From the NCBI GenBank assembly GCA_900548145.1, contig URJB01000005.1, forward strand, positions 1 to 64,000: 64,000 bases of DNA, written 5' to 3'. Source of the DNA: an uncultured Eubacteriales bacterium (GTDB taxonomy: Bacteria; Bacillota; Clostridia; Christensenellales; Aristaeellaceae). The notes beneath the pieces are model-generated. The model was not told where the DNA came from. It did no database searches and saw only the letters and a program-made list of their open reading frames with translations. A program made the translations under genes and the position numbers. This document shows, one piece after another, positions 1 through 7,599 of the stretch; within the stretch, counting starts at the first letter, position 1; each line of letters opens with the position of its first letter.

Positions 1-216
1 CTTCGCGGAACCTTCTTTTCGGCCCACCCCGGCCTTTCGGGCCGTCGCGGGCTTCGGGCTTGCGGTTCCGTTTCGCGGCGTTCTCAGCCCTCGGGGCTTC
101 GCCCCCTCCTTGGGCCTCACCTCCTTCCTTCACAGGATTTCGGTGTTGCCCTCCGTCGCGGCACGGTTTCCCGTTCCTTTTTTATTTTACCATGAAAAAA
201 CGCCCGCCGCAGCGCG
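1..216. other. Left edge of prophage, no gene assigned
   Basis: This stretch lies downstream of the tape measure stop codon. The minus strand has a possible GTG at 120 behind an AAGGAGG-like site, open to the window edge, but its composition (runs of Pro, Arg, Lys and Ala from GC-rich sequence) is not protein-like enough to call. A T-run with a weak GC-rich stem (about 185-215) directly follows the tape measure gene and could be a poor terminator. The expected distal tail genes would lie beyond the left edge. Confidence 0.3.
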
Positions 217-2088
217 CTACGCCATCATCCACCCCAGCTGGTCGTTCACGTCCTCCATCCGCCGGGCCACCTGACCGGGGCTTTCTACCGGCTCGTAGAA
301 GTTCACCGTCTGCTGCACCATCGTCGCGCCGCTTTGCCCGCTCTGGCTGGCAGTGTCCCGGCGGCTTTCGTAGAATCGGTCGGTGGCGGCGTTCATGCTG
401 CCCGCCAGATTTTCCTGCATCCGGGCCAGCTGGTCGTTGAAGCCGCGGAACCAGTCCGTGATGCTCCCCACCTTGCTCTGGAAGCCCTCCAGCAGCTTTT
501 CGCCCATGCTCTTGCCCAGCGCGTCGTATTCGGGCACGTACTCGTACAGCAGGTCCATGATCTCGTCCTGGCTCTTGGTCATCAGCAGCTTTTCGGCCTC
601 GGCCTGCAGGCTGGCGGCCTTGAGCCGTTCCTCGTAGGCCTTCTCGATGGCGTCCTGCTCGCCGTCCAGCTCCTTGATCTTCTCGGAGGCCTGATCTCTG
701 ATCTTCTCGATCTCCTCCTGCAGGGCCTCCTTCTGCTGCTTTAATTCCAGCTTCCGCAGCCGTTCCTCCCGGCTGGCCACCGCCTCATCCAGCTGCTGCT
801 GCAATTTCTGCCGGTTATATGCGTCCTGCTCATACTCCACCTCCCGGCGCAGTTTTTCGATCTTCCGCAGCTCCTCGGCGCTCTTTTTCTCCTCGTCCTC
901 GGTGTCGGCCAGCTTGTCCAGTGCGGCGATCTGGTCTTCAATGGCCGCAACGCTGTCATCCCGCCATTGCTCCCACGCCTCCCGGCTCTTGTCCAGCCGC
1001 TCGATCTCCGCGTCCCGCATGGCCTCGTAGCGCTTTTCCAGCGCGGAGACCACCCCGTCCGCCAGCTGATCGATGCTGTCCGCGTCCCGCTCCCTGATTT
1101 CCTTCTTGAGGTCGTAGACCTTCTCTTCCCAGGCCATGATCTCCTCGGCGGTCATCTGGTGCTTCCGGCGGATTTCTTCCAGCCCGGCCAGTTCCTCCTC
1201 CAGACTGATCTCGTTCAGGTGCCGCCGGTGCTCGATGCGGTCGTAGTCCGCCTGCAGGGCTTTCTTGCGTGCTTCCTCGGCCTTTTTCTCGGCTTCTTCC
1301 GCCTTGTTCCCGCCTCCGCCGCCTCCGCCCCCGCCGCCGCTTTTCCCTGTGCCGCCGCCCAATCCCAAAGCGTTCAGCAACGCCAGCGCCGTCTGTGCCA
1401 CGGCGATCAGCCCGTTCAACGCTTGAATCGACGGGCTGGTATCCACGTTGACGCTTCCGCTGATGGTCAGACTTTGCTTCGTCTGTTCCGCCCACCGAAT
1501 CACGCCTTCCAGTTTCCCGGCGATCCCGTTTGCGGCGCTGCCCATGCTCTTTTCCGCGGAGGTGACCGCATCGTCCAGCCCTTCCATGCCCTTGCCGAGA
1601 TTTTCCGTTGAAATTCCCGCCTTCTTCAGCACCGGCTGGATCTGCGTTAATGTTTTCCGATAACCTTCTCCGCCCTTTTCGCAGTTTTTCAACTGGGCGG
1701 ATAGATTTTTCAGCTGGTTCAACGCTTCCCGCTGACGGCCCAGCTCTGCCAGCTGTCGTACCAGACCTTGAACGCTTTTTTCGTTTTGCTGGAATCCTTC
1801 TCGAATCTTCTGCGCCTCGCCGCCCAGTTCTTCAAAAGCCCCTTTGTGCGCCAACGCCGTTTCCGTCGATTGACGCAGCTTGTCCGCCAGCGCCTCCGCC
1901 TGTTCTCCGGCTTGCTGAAAGCCTTCACCCGTTTCCGCCAACTGACTGTCCCAGCTGCCAGCATCCAGCTGCAGCGCCAGTCCCGTTTTTTCCTGAAACG
2001 CCCGCACCTTTTCCAGCAGCGCATCCAACGCCGCTTCCGCTTCTTCCGCCGCCACCGTAATTTTGACGGTCAATTCATCGATCGTCAT
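217..2088 (-). CDS. Phage tail tape measure protein
   Basis: This 623-residue protein should set tail length and occupy the tail tube lumen of a siphophage. Long heptad-rich stretches predict coiled coils at about 10-190 and 260-500. A polyglycine linker (ten Gly in a row, near residue 250; DNA about 1309-1340) separates the N-terminal helical part from a Lys/Glu/Arg-rich coiled coil. It lies directly after the tail assembly chaperone genes, the standard place for this gene. The length is short for the class, so the tail may be short or the protein trimmed. Function is inferred from position and coiled-coil content; no enzymatic domain is visible. The ATG at 2088 follows a GGAGGGGAGAA stretch. 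Confidence 0.8.
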   Translation of the reverse strand: MTIDELTVKITVAAEEAEAALDALLEKVRAFQEKTGLALQLDAGSWDSQLAETGEGFQQAGEQAEALADKLRQSTETALAHKGAFEELGGEAQKIREGFQQNEKSVQGLVRQLAELGRQREALNQLKNLSAQLKNCEKGGEGYRKTLTQIQPVLKKAGISTENLGKGMEGLDDAVTSAEKSMGSAANGIAGKLEGVIRWAEQTKQSLTISGSVNVDTSPSIQALNGLIAVAQTALALLNALGLGGGTGKSGGGGGGGGGGNKAEEAEKKAEEARKKALQADYDRIEHRRHLNEISLEEELAGLEEIRRKHQMTAEEIMAWEEKVYDLKKEIRERDADSIDQLADGVVSALEKRYEAMRDAEIERLDKSREAWEQWRDDSVAAIEDQIAALDKLADTEDEEKKSAEELRKIEKLRREVEYEQDAYNRQKLQQQLDEAVASREERLRKLELKQQKEALQEEIEKIRDQASEKIKELDGEQDAIEKAYEERLKAASLQAEAEKLLMTKSQDEIMDLLYEYVPEYDALGKSMGEKLLEGFQSKVGSITDWFRGFNDQLARMQENLAGSMNAATDRFYESRRDTASQSGQSGATMVQQTVNFYEPVESPGQVARRMEDVNDQLGWMMA

Positions 2089-2109
2089 TCTTGTTCTCCC
2101 CTCCTTCCC

Positions 2110-2738
2110 TCACTCCAGCCATTCTCCTTCGCCCCCGAGGAAGTCCGCCGCCTCCACTTCCTCCGTCTCCTCCCGATCAGGGTCATGCAGACGGTTCCAT
2201 TCCTCAAAAATCGGCCCGATCTCATCCATGTAGTAGTCGTTCAGCAGCTCCCGCTTGCTGATGCCGATGCTCAGCGCCGCGGCGATCAGCCCCTGGAACC
2301 AGTGTTCGCTCCGCCCATGAGAGCCCGCGCCCGTTTTCCCAGTGCCCCCATGGTTTTGATAAAATTTTCGATCCCATTGACCTCCAGCCACGCCTCGGCC
2401 ATTTCGCCAAGGCCGTCCAGCCCGATGCGCGCGTCTTCCAGCAGCGCCTGTTCTTCCACGCCGCTCAAGCGGGCGAACAGCCGCACCATTTCCCCCGGCA
2501 GCACCGCCAGCGCCCGCAGGAACAGCTCCTGCAGCTTGTCCTTATCAAGCCCGGCCAGCTCCGCCAGAATGTCCCCTTCCTTTTTCTCGGGAAACAAAAG
2601 CCGCAGCGCCGTCCCCGGCAGTTCTTCCAGCAGGCTGCACGCCTCCAGAAACGCCCCGATGGGCATCTTTCGAATCTCATACCCCCGCACCGTCCGGCTC
2701 TTGGGCAGGGAAAGGGTCGCGCTGTTCTTGCTTGTCAT
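2110..2738 (-). CDS. Tail assembly chaperone GT fusion made by -1 frameshift
   Basis: This is the predicted extended product (about 209 residues) of the chaperone pair found just upstream of tape measure genes in siphophages. The ribosome reads from ATG 2738 to the slippery heptamer at 2340-2334, slips back one base and continues to the stop at 2110. The second part carries the T-like sequence (motifs FQGLIAAALSIGIS and YYMDEIGPIFEEW) that is typical of the downstream ORF in Gram-positive phages and has no convincing start of its own. By analogy with lambda gpG/gpGT it would help recruit tail tube protein to the tape measure. The frameshift is inferred from the heptamer, the correct -1 frame relation and the gene position. 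Confidence 0.72.
2286..2738 (-). CDS. Tail assembly chaperone G-like protein
   Basis: This is the unshifted product, 150 residues, mostly helical, ending shortly after the slippery site. ATG 2738 was chosen because AAAGGAG lies 11 bases upstream; an in-frame TTG at 2762 extends the ORF by eight codons but has no ribosome binding site. The protein would be the majority product and the GT fusion the minority product. It lies 20 codons upstream of the tape measure start region, after a terminator-like hairpin that separates it from the minor head/toxin cassette. The family is called from position and architecture rather than from a motif. Confidence 0.68.
   Translation of the reverse strand: MTSKNSATLSLPKSRTVRGYEIRKMPIGAFLEACSLLEELPGTALRLLFPEKKEGDILAELAGLDKDKLQELFLRALAVLPGEMVRLFARLSGVEEQALLEDARIGLDGLGEMAEAWLEVNGIENFIKTMGALGKRARALMGGANTGSRG
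2334..2340 (-). promoter_or_regulatory. Programmed -1 ribosomal frameshift site
   Basis: The minus strand reads G GGA AAA in the G frame, a canonical X XXY YYZ heptamer almost identical to the lambda G-T site (G GGA AAG). Slipping to GGG AAA enters the frame of the T-like ORF. A second heptamer that fits the rule, A AAT TTT at 2367-2361, lies nine codons upstream in the same frame, but the first is closer to the known phage type. Confidence 0.65.
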
Positions 2739-2772
2739 GTATGGCTCGTCTCCTTTTTTCAAAATGGGTATG

Positions 2773-2803
2773 AAAAAACCGCCTTGCCTTTCGGCGTGGC
2801 GGT
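2773..2803 (-). terminator. Rho-independent terminator-like hairpin
   Basis: On the minus strand ACCGCC pairs with GGCGGT around an inner GCC-GAAA-GGC hairpin and is followed by six T. It lies between the small ORF after the minor head/toxin gene and the chaperone gene, so it closes the cassette at its downstream side. Confidence 0.7.
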
Positions 2804-2823
2804 CTGGATGTTCTTGTTCTAGT

Positions 2824-3069
2824 TTATATTGCCCAAAATTCTACTCCCTCATCAGCCAGTTCATTCAACGACTTTCCGCTATAAAACGGGTCGTTCATGA
2901 CATCATCTACGTTGTCATAATCCTTCGTTAGATCTTCCCCATGCCAAACCTGAAAGGTAGGAATGTAATGATGCACTTCTGATGTAATGCCGGAAGGTTT
3001 TCCTAGATAAGTAAAAATCACATCGTTGCAGCAATCGGCAATGATTTTTTTAAGTTCCGCCTTTGTCAT
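2824..3069 (-). CDS. Small acidic protein, candidate immunity protein
   Basis: I do not recognise the family of this 81-residue protein. It is rich in Asp/Glu, has aromatic residues near its centre (motif TFQVWHGED) and no signal peptide or membrane segment. Its ATG overlaps the stop codon of the minor head/toxin gene (ATGA at 3066-3069), so the two are translationally coupled. The DNA is much more AT-rich than the flanking phage genes (about 42% GC in bases 2881-2940, hand count). A small acidic ORF coupled to a C-terminal toxin-like domain is the usual layout of an immunity gene in polymorphic toxin systems. That role is inference. Confidence 0.5.
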   Translation of the reverse strand: MTKAELKKIIADCCNDVIFTYLGKPSGITSEVHHYIPTFQVWHGEDLTKDYDNVDDVMNDPFYSGKSLNELADEGVEFWAI

Positions 3070-4286
3070 AGAATATCACGATTCCTTTTTCTTTCATCAT
3101 CGCTTAAATTGCGCGTTACTTTATCCAACAGCTTCCCATTGGCATCCCACATATATTCATGTATGTGTTCACCATGTTCACCATATGGATGCCGTTTGGG
3201 ATTGCCATGATTTGTGGTATGGATGTCTTTTTCTTTCACTCCATCGGCATCATAGAATCCTCTGGCCTTGACAGAACCATTCTCGTCAACATGATCGATC
3301 ACCACATTAGGTTCTGCCTTTCTGGGCGTTGTTGAATGGCCAGATATAACTCTGTCCGCTTTTATTATACCACTTTTCCTCGGCGTTGCAACGGCAAAGC
3401 CCAGTTCCTCCGGCCCGGCCTTTTTCGCAAGCTGTTTATCTTCCCCCACCACCGGCAGCACCGTGCACCGGCAGTTCGGGTGAAATGGCGGCGCGTTTTC
3501 GCCTGCCTGCATAGTTGCCAGCAGGTAGCGCTTGCCGTTCTGCTTGGCGCAGTACTGGCAGGTGCGGCGGTCTTGGGCCGTCAGGACTTCGTATTCCGTG
3601 CAGCCTGCGTCCTCGTAGCTCCGTGCAGCCGTCCGGTTCTGCACATAGCTGGTCTCGGTCCGCACCAGGCATTCCGCCGCCCGGTAGCCTACGCCGAAGC
3701 GCTCCATGATGACGTTCGCCATCCGGCGGACGCTCTTGCCGCTCAAAAAGGCGGCTTCGATCTCGTCTTCCAGCATTTGCGCCAGATGGTCCGTGTTGCG
3801 CCAGATGCGGGCGGAGTAGTTCCGGCCCGACCACGCGGTGTCCATGGCCCGCAGCATTCCCTGCAGATCGGGCACGGCTTGGCTCACCACCCCTCCGGTC
3901 ATGTCCAGCATCATCTTCCGGGCGCTCTGGTAGCTCTTAGAGGCCGTCCATTCCCGCTGGGCGGCAGTCTCCCGTTCCAGCCGTGCCCCCAGCCCGTTCA
4001 GCCGCTCCCGGATGGCTTTTTCCAGCGCTTCCGCCCGGCTGACGCGGTAGCCGTAGGCCCGGCTTTCCTCGTCGGCGGGCTCCCGCAGCGCGGCGGCGGC
4101 TTCCTCCGGGGTCAGGTCAAAGCGCTTCGCGTATGTGCCGAGGATGCGCTGCACCTCGCCTTCCAGCTCCCGCGCCGCCTGATGGTAGGCCCTGCCCAGC
4201 CGGGCAAGGCGCTGCTCCGCGCCCCGCTGCACGCCGTCCATGTTGGCTTCCGCCCGCCGTTTCCAGTACTCTGCCGAGCGCGTCAT
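3066..4286 (-). CDS. SPP1 gp7/Mu F-like minor head protein with C-terminal toxin-like domain
   Basis: This 406-residue protein has two parts. Residues 1 to about 300 form a Phage_Mu_F/SPP1 gp7 head morphogenesis protein: a helical N-terminus and the motifs LVRTETSYVQN, DRRTCQYCAKQNGKRY and APPFHPNCRCTV, with the Cys and His residues of the family. Residues from about 305 on are a different module with an Asp-His-Val element, a TTNHGNPKRHP motif and an HGEHIHEY motif, rich in His and resembling catalytic motifs of polymorphic toxin tips. GC drops sharply at the junction (about 35% in bases 3061-3120 against well over 60% in the head part). The gene lies after the tail tube gene rather than next to the portal, where gp7 homologues usually lie. 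AAAGGAGG precedes ATG 4286. Confidence 0.78.
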   Translation of the reverse strand: MTRSAEYWKRRAEANMDGVQRGAEQRLARLGRAYHQAARELEGEVQRILGTYAKRFDLTPEEAAAALREPADEESRAYGYRVSRAEALEKAIRERLNGLGARLERETAAQREWTASKSYQSARKMMLDMTGGVVSQAVPDLQGMLRAMDTAWSGRNYSARIWRNTDHLAQMLEDEIEAAFLSGKSVRRMANVIMERFGVGYRAAECLVRTETSYVQNRTAARSYEDAGCTEYEVLTAQDRRTCQYCAKQNGKRYLLATMQAGENAPPFHPNCRCTVLPVVGEDKQLAKKAGPEELGFAVATPRKSGIIKADRVISGHSTTPRKAEPNVVIDHVDENGSVKARGFYDADGVKEKDIHTTNHGNPKRHPYGEHGEHIHEYMWDANGKLLDKVTRNLSDDERKRNRDIL

Positions 4287-4316
4287 GGGGCCTCCTTTTG
4301 TTCGTCCTTAGAAAGC

Positions 4317-4344
4317 GCCGGGGGATGGTTTTCCGTCCCCCGGC
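4317..4344 (-). terminator. GC-rich intergenic hairpin after tail tube gene
   Basis: GCCGGGGGA pairs with TCCCCCGGC around a ten-base loop, starting nine bases after the tail tube stop codon. The minus-strand T-tract is weak (GCTTTCT), so it may be an attenuator or mRNA-stabilising hairpin rather than a full terminator. Confidence 0.55.
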
Positions 4345-4352
4345 CTGCTTTT

Positions 4353-4940
4353 TTAAATGGCCGGCTTCGTCTCCGCCGCCGTGATGAAGGCCGTGCACTT
4401 GGCCTGATTGCTCTTGTCGTCCTTGAGCTGCATCACCGCCCACGGCGCAAGGCCCGCCATGTTGGGCCGCTTGAACACGCCGGTGATGATGACCTCGCAC
4501 ACGGTCACGCTGTCCTGCTTGGTGGTGAAGTTGTCGAACTTGATGCCCGTCAGCTGGAACAGCCGGTAGTTGAAATAGAAGGGCAGGCCGCTGACCGTGT
4601 CCACCACAAAGCGCAGGGCGTACTCCTTCCCGGCGGCGTTGAAGTCCGCCTCCAGCGTGTCGTTTTCCTCGTCATAGGTGCCAAGACCCAGCGCAGCCAT
4701 GCGTTCCAGCGGCACCTCCGCCATGTGCAGTTCCACGTCCTCGCCCATCACGTTCTTGATCTGGGCGTACAGGTCGTCGTCATAGTACAGGTCGGTACTG
4801 CTCTCCTTGGAGGTGCGGCTCATGCTGCCCGCGTAGGGCAGGCTTTCCGCCGCCGAGGTCTTGTAGCTGGTCAGCGTGTTCTCCGTCACCGGGGCCAGCG
4901 CGATGCCCTTGAATCCCGTTGCCGCTCGTTTCTGGCTCAT
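4353..4940 (-). CDS. Major tail tube protein (phi13-like)
   Basis: This 195-residue protein resembles the major tail protein of siphophages (phi13 type), which polymerises into the tail tube. The pattern fits: a short N-terminal extension, then beta-rich sequence with motifs YDDDLYAQ, LGLGTYDEEND and the FYFNYRLFQLTGIKFDNF stretch, ending in VITGVFKRPN. ATG 4940 was chosen because GAGAGGAG lies eight bases upstream; the longer ORF that starts at 5120 runs through the upstream connector gene. It sits between the head-tail connector genes and the minor head/toxin cassette. Confidence 0.82.
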   Translation of the reverse strand: MSQKRAATGFKGIALAPVTENTLTSYKTSAAESLPYAGSMSRTSKESSTDLYYDDDLYAQIKNVMGEDVELHMAEVPLERMAALGLGTYDEENDTLEADFNAAGKEYALRFVVDTVSGLPFYFNYRLFQLTGIKFDNFTTKQDSVTVCEVIITGVFKRPNMAGLAPWAVMQLKDDKSNQAKCTAFITAAETKPAI

Positions 4941-4959
4941 TTTTTCATTCTCCTCTCTT

Positions 4960-5310
4960 TTATCCGATCCACTTTTTGTACCGTTCCACCCGCTGAAAAA
5001 CCGCTTCACTGCTTTCTTCCCAGGCAAATTTCCGCTGGTAGCCCAGTTTTTCCATCTCCCGCCGAATTTTCGGAGCCAGTTCATCCGCTTCCGTTCCCGT
5101 CCGGGCAAAGCAGCGCACATAGTATTCCGTTTCCGTCAGATACTCGGCCCCATCCCGTTCGTCTGCCCGTCGCTCCCCGGCCAATGTCACCACCGCGCAG
5201 GGAAGCGCCGCCTGCTGGCGGGGCCAGCTGCGGCTGACGTTTTTCAGCGTTTCGATGCTCCCCAGTGCTTCCAGAATGCGCCGTTTCTCTCCTTCCGCGC
5301 TCAAGTTCAT
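4960..5310 (-). CDS. Tail completion/terminator protein
   Basis: This 116-residue protein lies between the HK97 gp10-like gene and the tail tube gene, the place of the tail terminator (gp17/gpU-like) in SPP1/HK97-type modules. Its ATG overlaps the stop of the gp10-like gene (ATGA at 5307-5310). Short internal motifs include YYVRCFARTGTEADELAPKI. The sequence is too divergent for a motif-based call, so the role rests on synteny. Confidence 0.65.
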   Translation of the reverse strand: MNLSAEGEKRRILEALGSIETLKNVSRSWPRQQAALPCAVVTLAGERRADERDGAEYLTETEYYVRCFARTGTEADELAPKIRREMEKLGYQRKFAWEESSEAVFQRVERYKKWIG

Positions 5311-5621
5311 CCCTCCCGAATCGCGTTTCTGATCTCCCGGGCGATTTCCTCCGCCGCTTTTTCTTTCGTCATGGCAAAAGCGGGCAATAAAAAAGGCCGG
5401 GCCTCCTTTTTCCAGGTTCCCAGCTCCACATAGGCGGCATGGCCCGCCCCGGCGGCTACGCTTCCCGAAGGGCCCATGACCTGCGGCGCGATACTGCCCT
5501 TCAATTCTCCGGATCCCACCGGACATAACGCCTTCGCATTTTCCGCAGTTTCCATGCACAACCGTTCCACGGCGCTCGCTGCACCGGCGGCTATCGCCGC
5601 CCCCACTTTTTCCAGTCCCAT
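5307..5621 (-). CDS. HK97 gp10-like head-tail connector protein
   Basis: This 104-residue protein fits the HK97-gp10 family, a neck component between head and tail. Visible family marks are CPVGSGELKGSI near residues 33-44, GHAAYVELGTWKKEARPF near 60-78 and the following LLPAF. It is read in the usual place, after the head closure gene and before the tail completion gene, with overlapping start and stop codons downstream. Confidence 0.82.
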   Translation of the reverse strand: MGLEKVGAAIAAGAASAVERLCMETAENAKALCPVGSGELKGSIAPQVMGPSGSVAAGAGHAAYVELGTWKKEARPFLLPAFAMTKEKAAEEIAREIRNAIREG

Positions 5622-5630
5622 CCATGCCTC

Positions 5631-5951
5631 CTAGATGCTTTTCAAAACCGCCCGCTGATGGGTCGGCCAACGCTCCGGCGGTGCCGCGATGCGGAACCGG
5701 CATTCTCCCGCCGCCTCCAGCGCGATCCCCACACCTTTTTTCAGCTCCGTCTTTTCCTCCGTCAATAAAAGCGCCATTTCCGCGCTTTCTTCGCCGTATA
5801 GCTTTGCCGATGTCTTTCCTTCCAACGGCTGGATCGTCCCCAGCAGTGCGACGCTCTCCGTCTCAAAGGCCGGTTCCATACCGTCCGCGATCCGCTGTGC
5901 TTTGGGCTGATGAAGCCATAGTCTTCTCATTCTTCCGCGGCTCAGTCCCAT
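5631..5951 (-). CDS. Head closure/head-tail adaptor protein
   Basis: This 106-residue protein is probably the SPP1 gp16-like head closure protein that plugs the portal and links to the tail. It has the size and beta-rich character of the class (GTIQPLEGKTSAKLYGEE near residues 38-55). Its ATG overlaps the stop of the connector gene (TGATG). No strongly diagnostic motif is visible, so the call rests on position between the gp6-like and gp10-like genes. Confidence 0.62.
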   Translation of the reverse strand: MGLSRGRMRRLWLHQPKAQRIADGMEPAFETESVALLGTIQPLEGKTSAKLYGEESAEMALLLTEEKTELKKGVGIALEAAGECRFRIAAPPERWPTHQRAVLKSI

Positions 5952-6256
5952 CAGACCACCTTCGCTCTTCGGTAGCGATTCAGCAGCTTTTCCAACGCCG
6001 AAGGCAGCCCTTCCATAGTCGTCTGTAAGCCGCCTTCTCCATGGACGGTTTCCCCCTCCATGCCGCGTCGGCGGTAGCGGAGGATCGCCAGTTCCAGCAC
6101 CGCCCCTTCCAGCGCGGCAGGCAGGACGCTTCGCCCGGTATACCCCAGCGCATACTGCTCCGCATCCTCCAAAAGCGCCGTCAGCAGCGTGTCCTGCTCC
6201 TCATTGGAAATTTCCAGCCGAAGCCGCAGCGCTTCCAGCCCTTTCTGCTTGTCCAT
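5951..6256 (-). CDS. gp6-like head-tail connector protein
   Basis: This 101-residue, mostly helical protein matches the short phage connector proteins that bind beneath the portal. Typical features are the acidic start (LRLRLEISNEEQDTLLTALL), then GYTGRSVLPAALEGAVLELAI and the RYRRRGMEGE stretch. GGAG lies seven bases before ATG 6256. It follows the major capsid gene by 31 bases, as in SPP1- and HK97-like modules. Confidence 0.82.
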   Translation of the reverse strand: MDKQKGLEALRLRLEISNEEQDTLLTALLEDAEQYALGYTGRSVLPAALEGAVLELAILRYRRRGMEGETVHGEGGLQTTMEGLPSALEKLLNRYRRAKVV

Positions 6257-6287
6257 GCGGCTCTCCTTTCACTGTTTCCGGGCGCAT

Positions 6288-7181
6288 TTAGGCCTTGTGA
6301 TGCACGTAAATACCGGCGGTCTTGTTCTCGTACACATCCGCCACGCCCACCTGACGGTAGCCGAACTTCCACGCGTCCGCGTCCGGGTTCTGTTCCGGCG
6401 TTACCACCTTGGGCGCGATATGCTTGGAAAACTGGATCACCGCGCCCCGGTGGATCACCATAAAGTTAATGTCCTTGCCGCTTTCATCCTTGGCGTAGCC
6501 GCCCGCCGTCTCGTCACTGGCCGTCTCGCCGCCCTTTTGTACCACCGTGCCGCTGTTCTGGTGAATGGCCGTATAGAAGCGGGTCTGAGGCACCGCCACC
6601 ACGTCGGAGAAGCGGCGCAGCACTTCCCGGCTCTTGGTGGTGTCCAGATCCTCCACCTTGCCCAGCAGGCCGGACGTAATAAACAGCACCCGATCTTCCA
6701 TGGGCACTTCATCCGCGTCCATGGCGTTGATGGCCTCCCGCAGTGCGGCCACCACCGCCGCTCCGTCGTTCAGCGTACCGCTTCCCGAACCGACCCCAGC
6801 CGCGCCCGCGTAAGTCGCAAAGCGGAAAGCGTCCAGTTCCGGCACCACCTTCGTGCGGATAAATTCCCCCGCCAGCATTCCGAAGGCCACGCCCGCCGTG
6901 TCTGCGTTGTCCATGTGATCTACCACGAACATACGGCCCCGGTCGAAGTTGCAGGTCACCGTCTCGTTGGTCAGGTTCATTGCGCCGCCCACGTAGCCGC
7001 CGTTGCGGCTGTAGTCCGCCAGGCCGTCCATCGTCATCTTGGGGATCACCAGCTCGTTGGCGTTCGCCCCCGCCTGCACCAGCTCCGGGCGGCCGTCCAG
7101 CACCGCCGTCTTGCTGGCCTCCTTGTATACCTCGTCCAGCAGCGGCACAAATTGTTTGAATAGTGCGATCGAATTAGCCAT
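6288..7181 (-). CDS. Major capsid protein
   Basis: This 297-residue protein is the probable HK97-fold major capsid protein. It lies between the scaffold gene and the connector genes, has the usual size, and has the strongest ribosome binding site in the module (AAAGGAGG before ATG 7181), as expected of a highly expressed structural gene. Sequence features are the N-terminal FVPLLDEVYKEASKT, GANANELVIPKM, a Gly-rich AGAAGVGSGSG loop near residue 130 and HRGAVIQF near 245. It has no N-terminal delta-domain long enough to act as its own scaffold, consistent with the separate scaffold gene. Confidence 0.86.
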   Translation of the reverse strand: MANSIALFKQFVPLLDEVYKEASKTAVLDGRPELVQAGANANELVIPKMTMDGLADYSRNGGYVGGAMNLTNETVTCNFDRGRMFVVDHMDNADTAGVAFGMLAGEFIRTKVVPELDAFRFATYAGAAGVGSGSGTLNDGAAVVAALREAINAMDADEVPMEDRVLFITSGLLGKVEDLDTTKSREVLRRFSDVVAVPQTRFYTAIHQNSGTVVQKGGETASDETAGGYAKDESGKDINFMVIHRGAVIQFSKHIAPKVVTPEQNPDADAWKFGYRQVGVADVYENKTAGIYVHHKA

Positions 7182-7206
7182 CTCTTTTTCCTCCTTTTTC
7201 TTTTCC

Positions 7207-7542
7207 TTATTTCAGTCCCAATGCCGACCGAAGCTGACCGGCATAAAGCGCGCTTTCCCCGCTTCGTGGCGCCGCGCCCTTCATCCGTTCGCCCACCGCC
7301 TTGTCCACCTGTTCCAGAAACGCCTTTTCCAGCGCATTCAGACTTTTTTCCAGACTCTCGTCATCCGAAAAATTCAGGCAGTCCGTCAGTTCCGCCGGCA
7401 GATTTCGCTGGGTCAGCAGCTCCTGCGCCCGGGCGCGGCGTTCGCGCATCTCCAGCGCCGCCTCCCGCTGCCGCAGCGTCTGTTCCCGTTCCAGCGCCAG
7501 CCGTTCCATTTCCGTGGGTTCGTGAACCGTCATTTCTTCCAT
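7207..7542 (-). CDS. Capsid scaffolding protein
   Basis: This 111-residue, highly charged, coiled-coil protein (about residues 10-45 and 65-90) has the layout of the phage scaffolds often annotated DUF4355 or GP20-like: an acidic, Glu/Arg-rich first half, then NLPAELTDCLNF and a helical C-terminus with a conserved basic tail. It would guide procapsid assembly and then leave or be cleaved. It starts a new transcription segment just after the hairpin that ends the terminase-portal group. Confidence 0.78.
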   Translation of the reverse strand: MEEMTVHEPTEMERLALEREQTLRQREAALEMRERRARAQELLTQRNLPAELTDCLNFSDDESLEKSLNALEKAFLEQVDKAVGERMKGAAPRSGESALYAGQLRSALGLK

Positions 7543-7571
7543 GCTCTTTTCTCCCTTCCACTTATTTCTAT

Positions 7572-7595
7572 AAAAAAAGCCGCCCTTCGGCAGCT
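7572..7595 (-). terminator. Rho-independent terminator after portal gene
   Basis: On the minus strand AGCTGCC pairs with GGCGGCT (one T-G pair) around a GAAG loop and is followed by seven T. It begins four bases after the portal stop codon and separates terminase-portal from scaffold-capsid. Confidence 0.72.
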
Positions 7596-7599
7596 CTTT

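Noticed and set aside
60..120. Minus-strand frame from a GTG at 120, open to the left edge
   Set aside because: The composition is Pro/Arg/Lys/Ala only, the Shine-Dalgarno overlaps the start codon, and only about 40 codons are visible.
2361..2367. AAATTTT as the main frameshift site
   Set aside because: It fits the heptamer rule but is less like known phage G-T sites than GGGAAAA; kept only as a second candidate.
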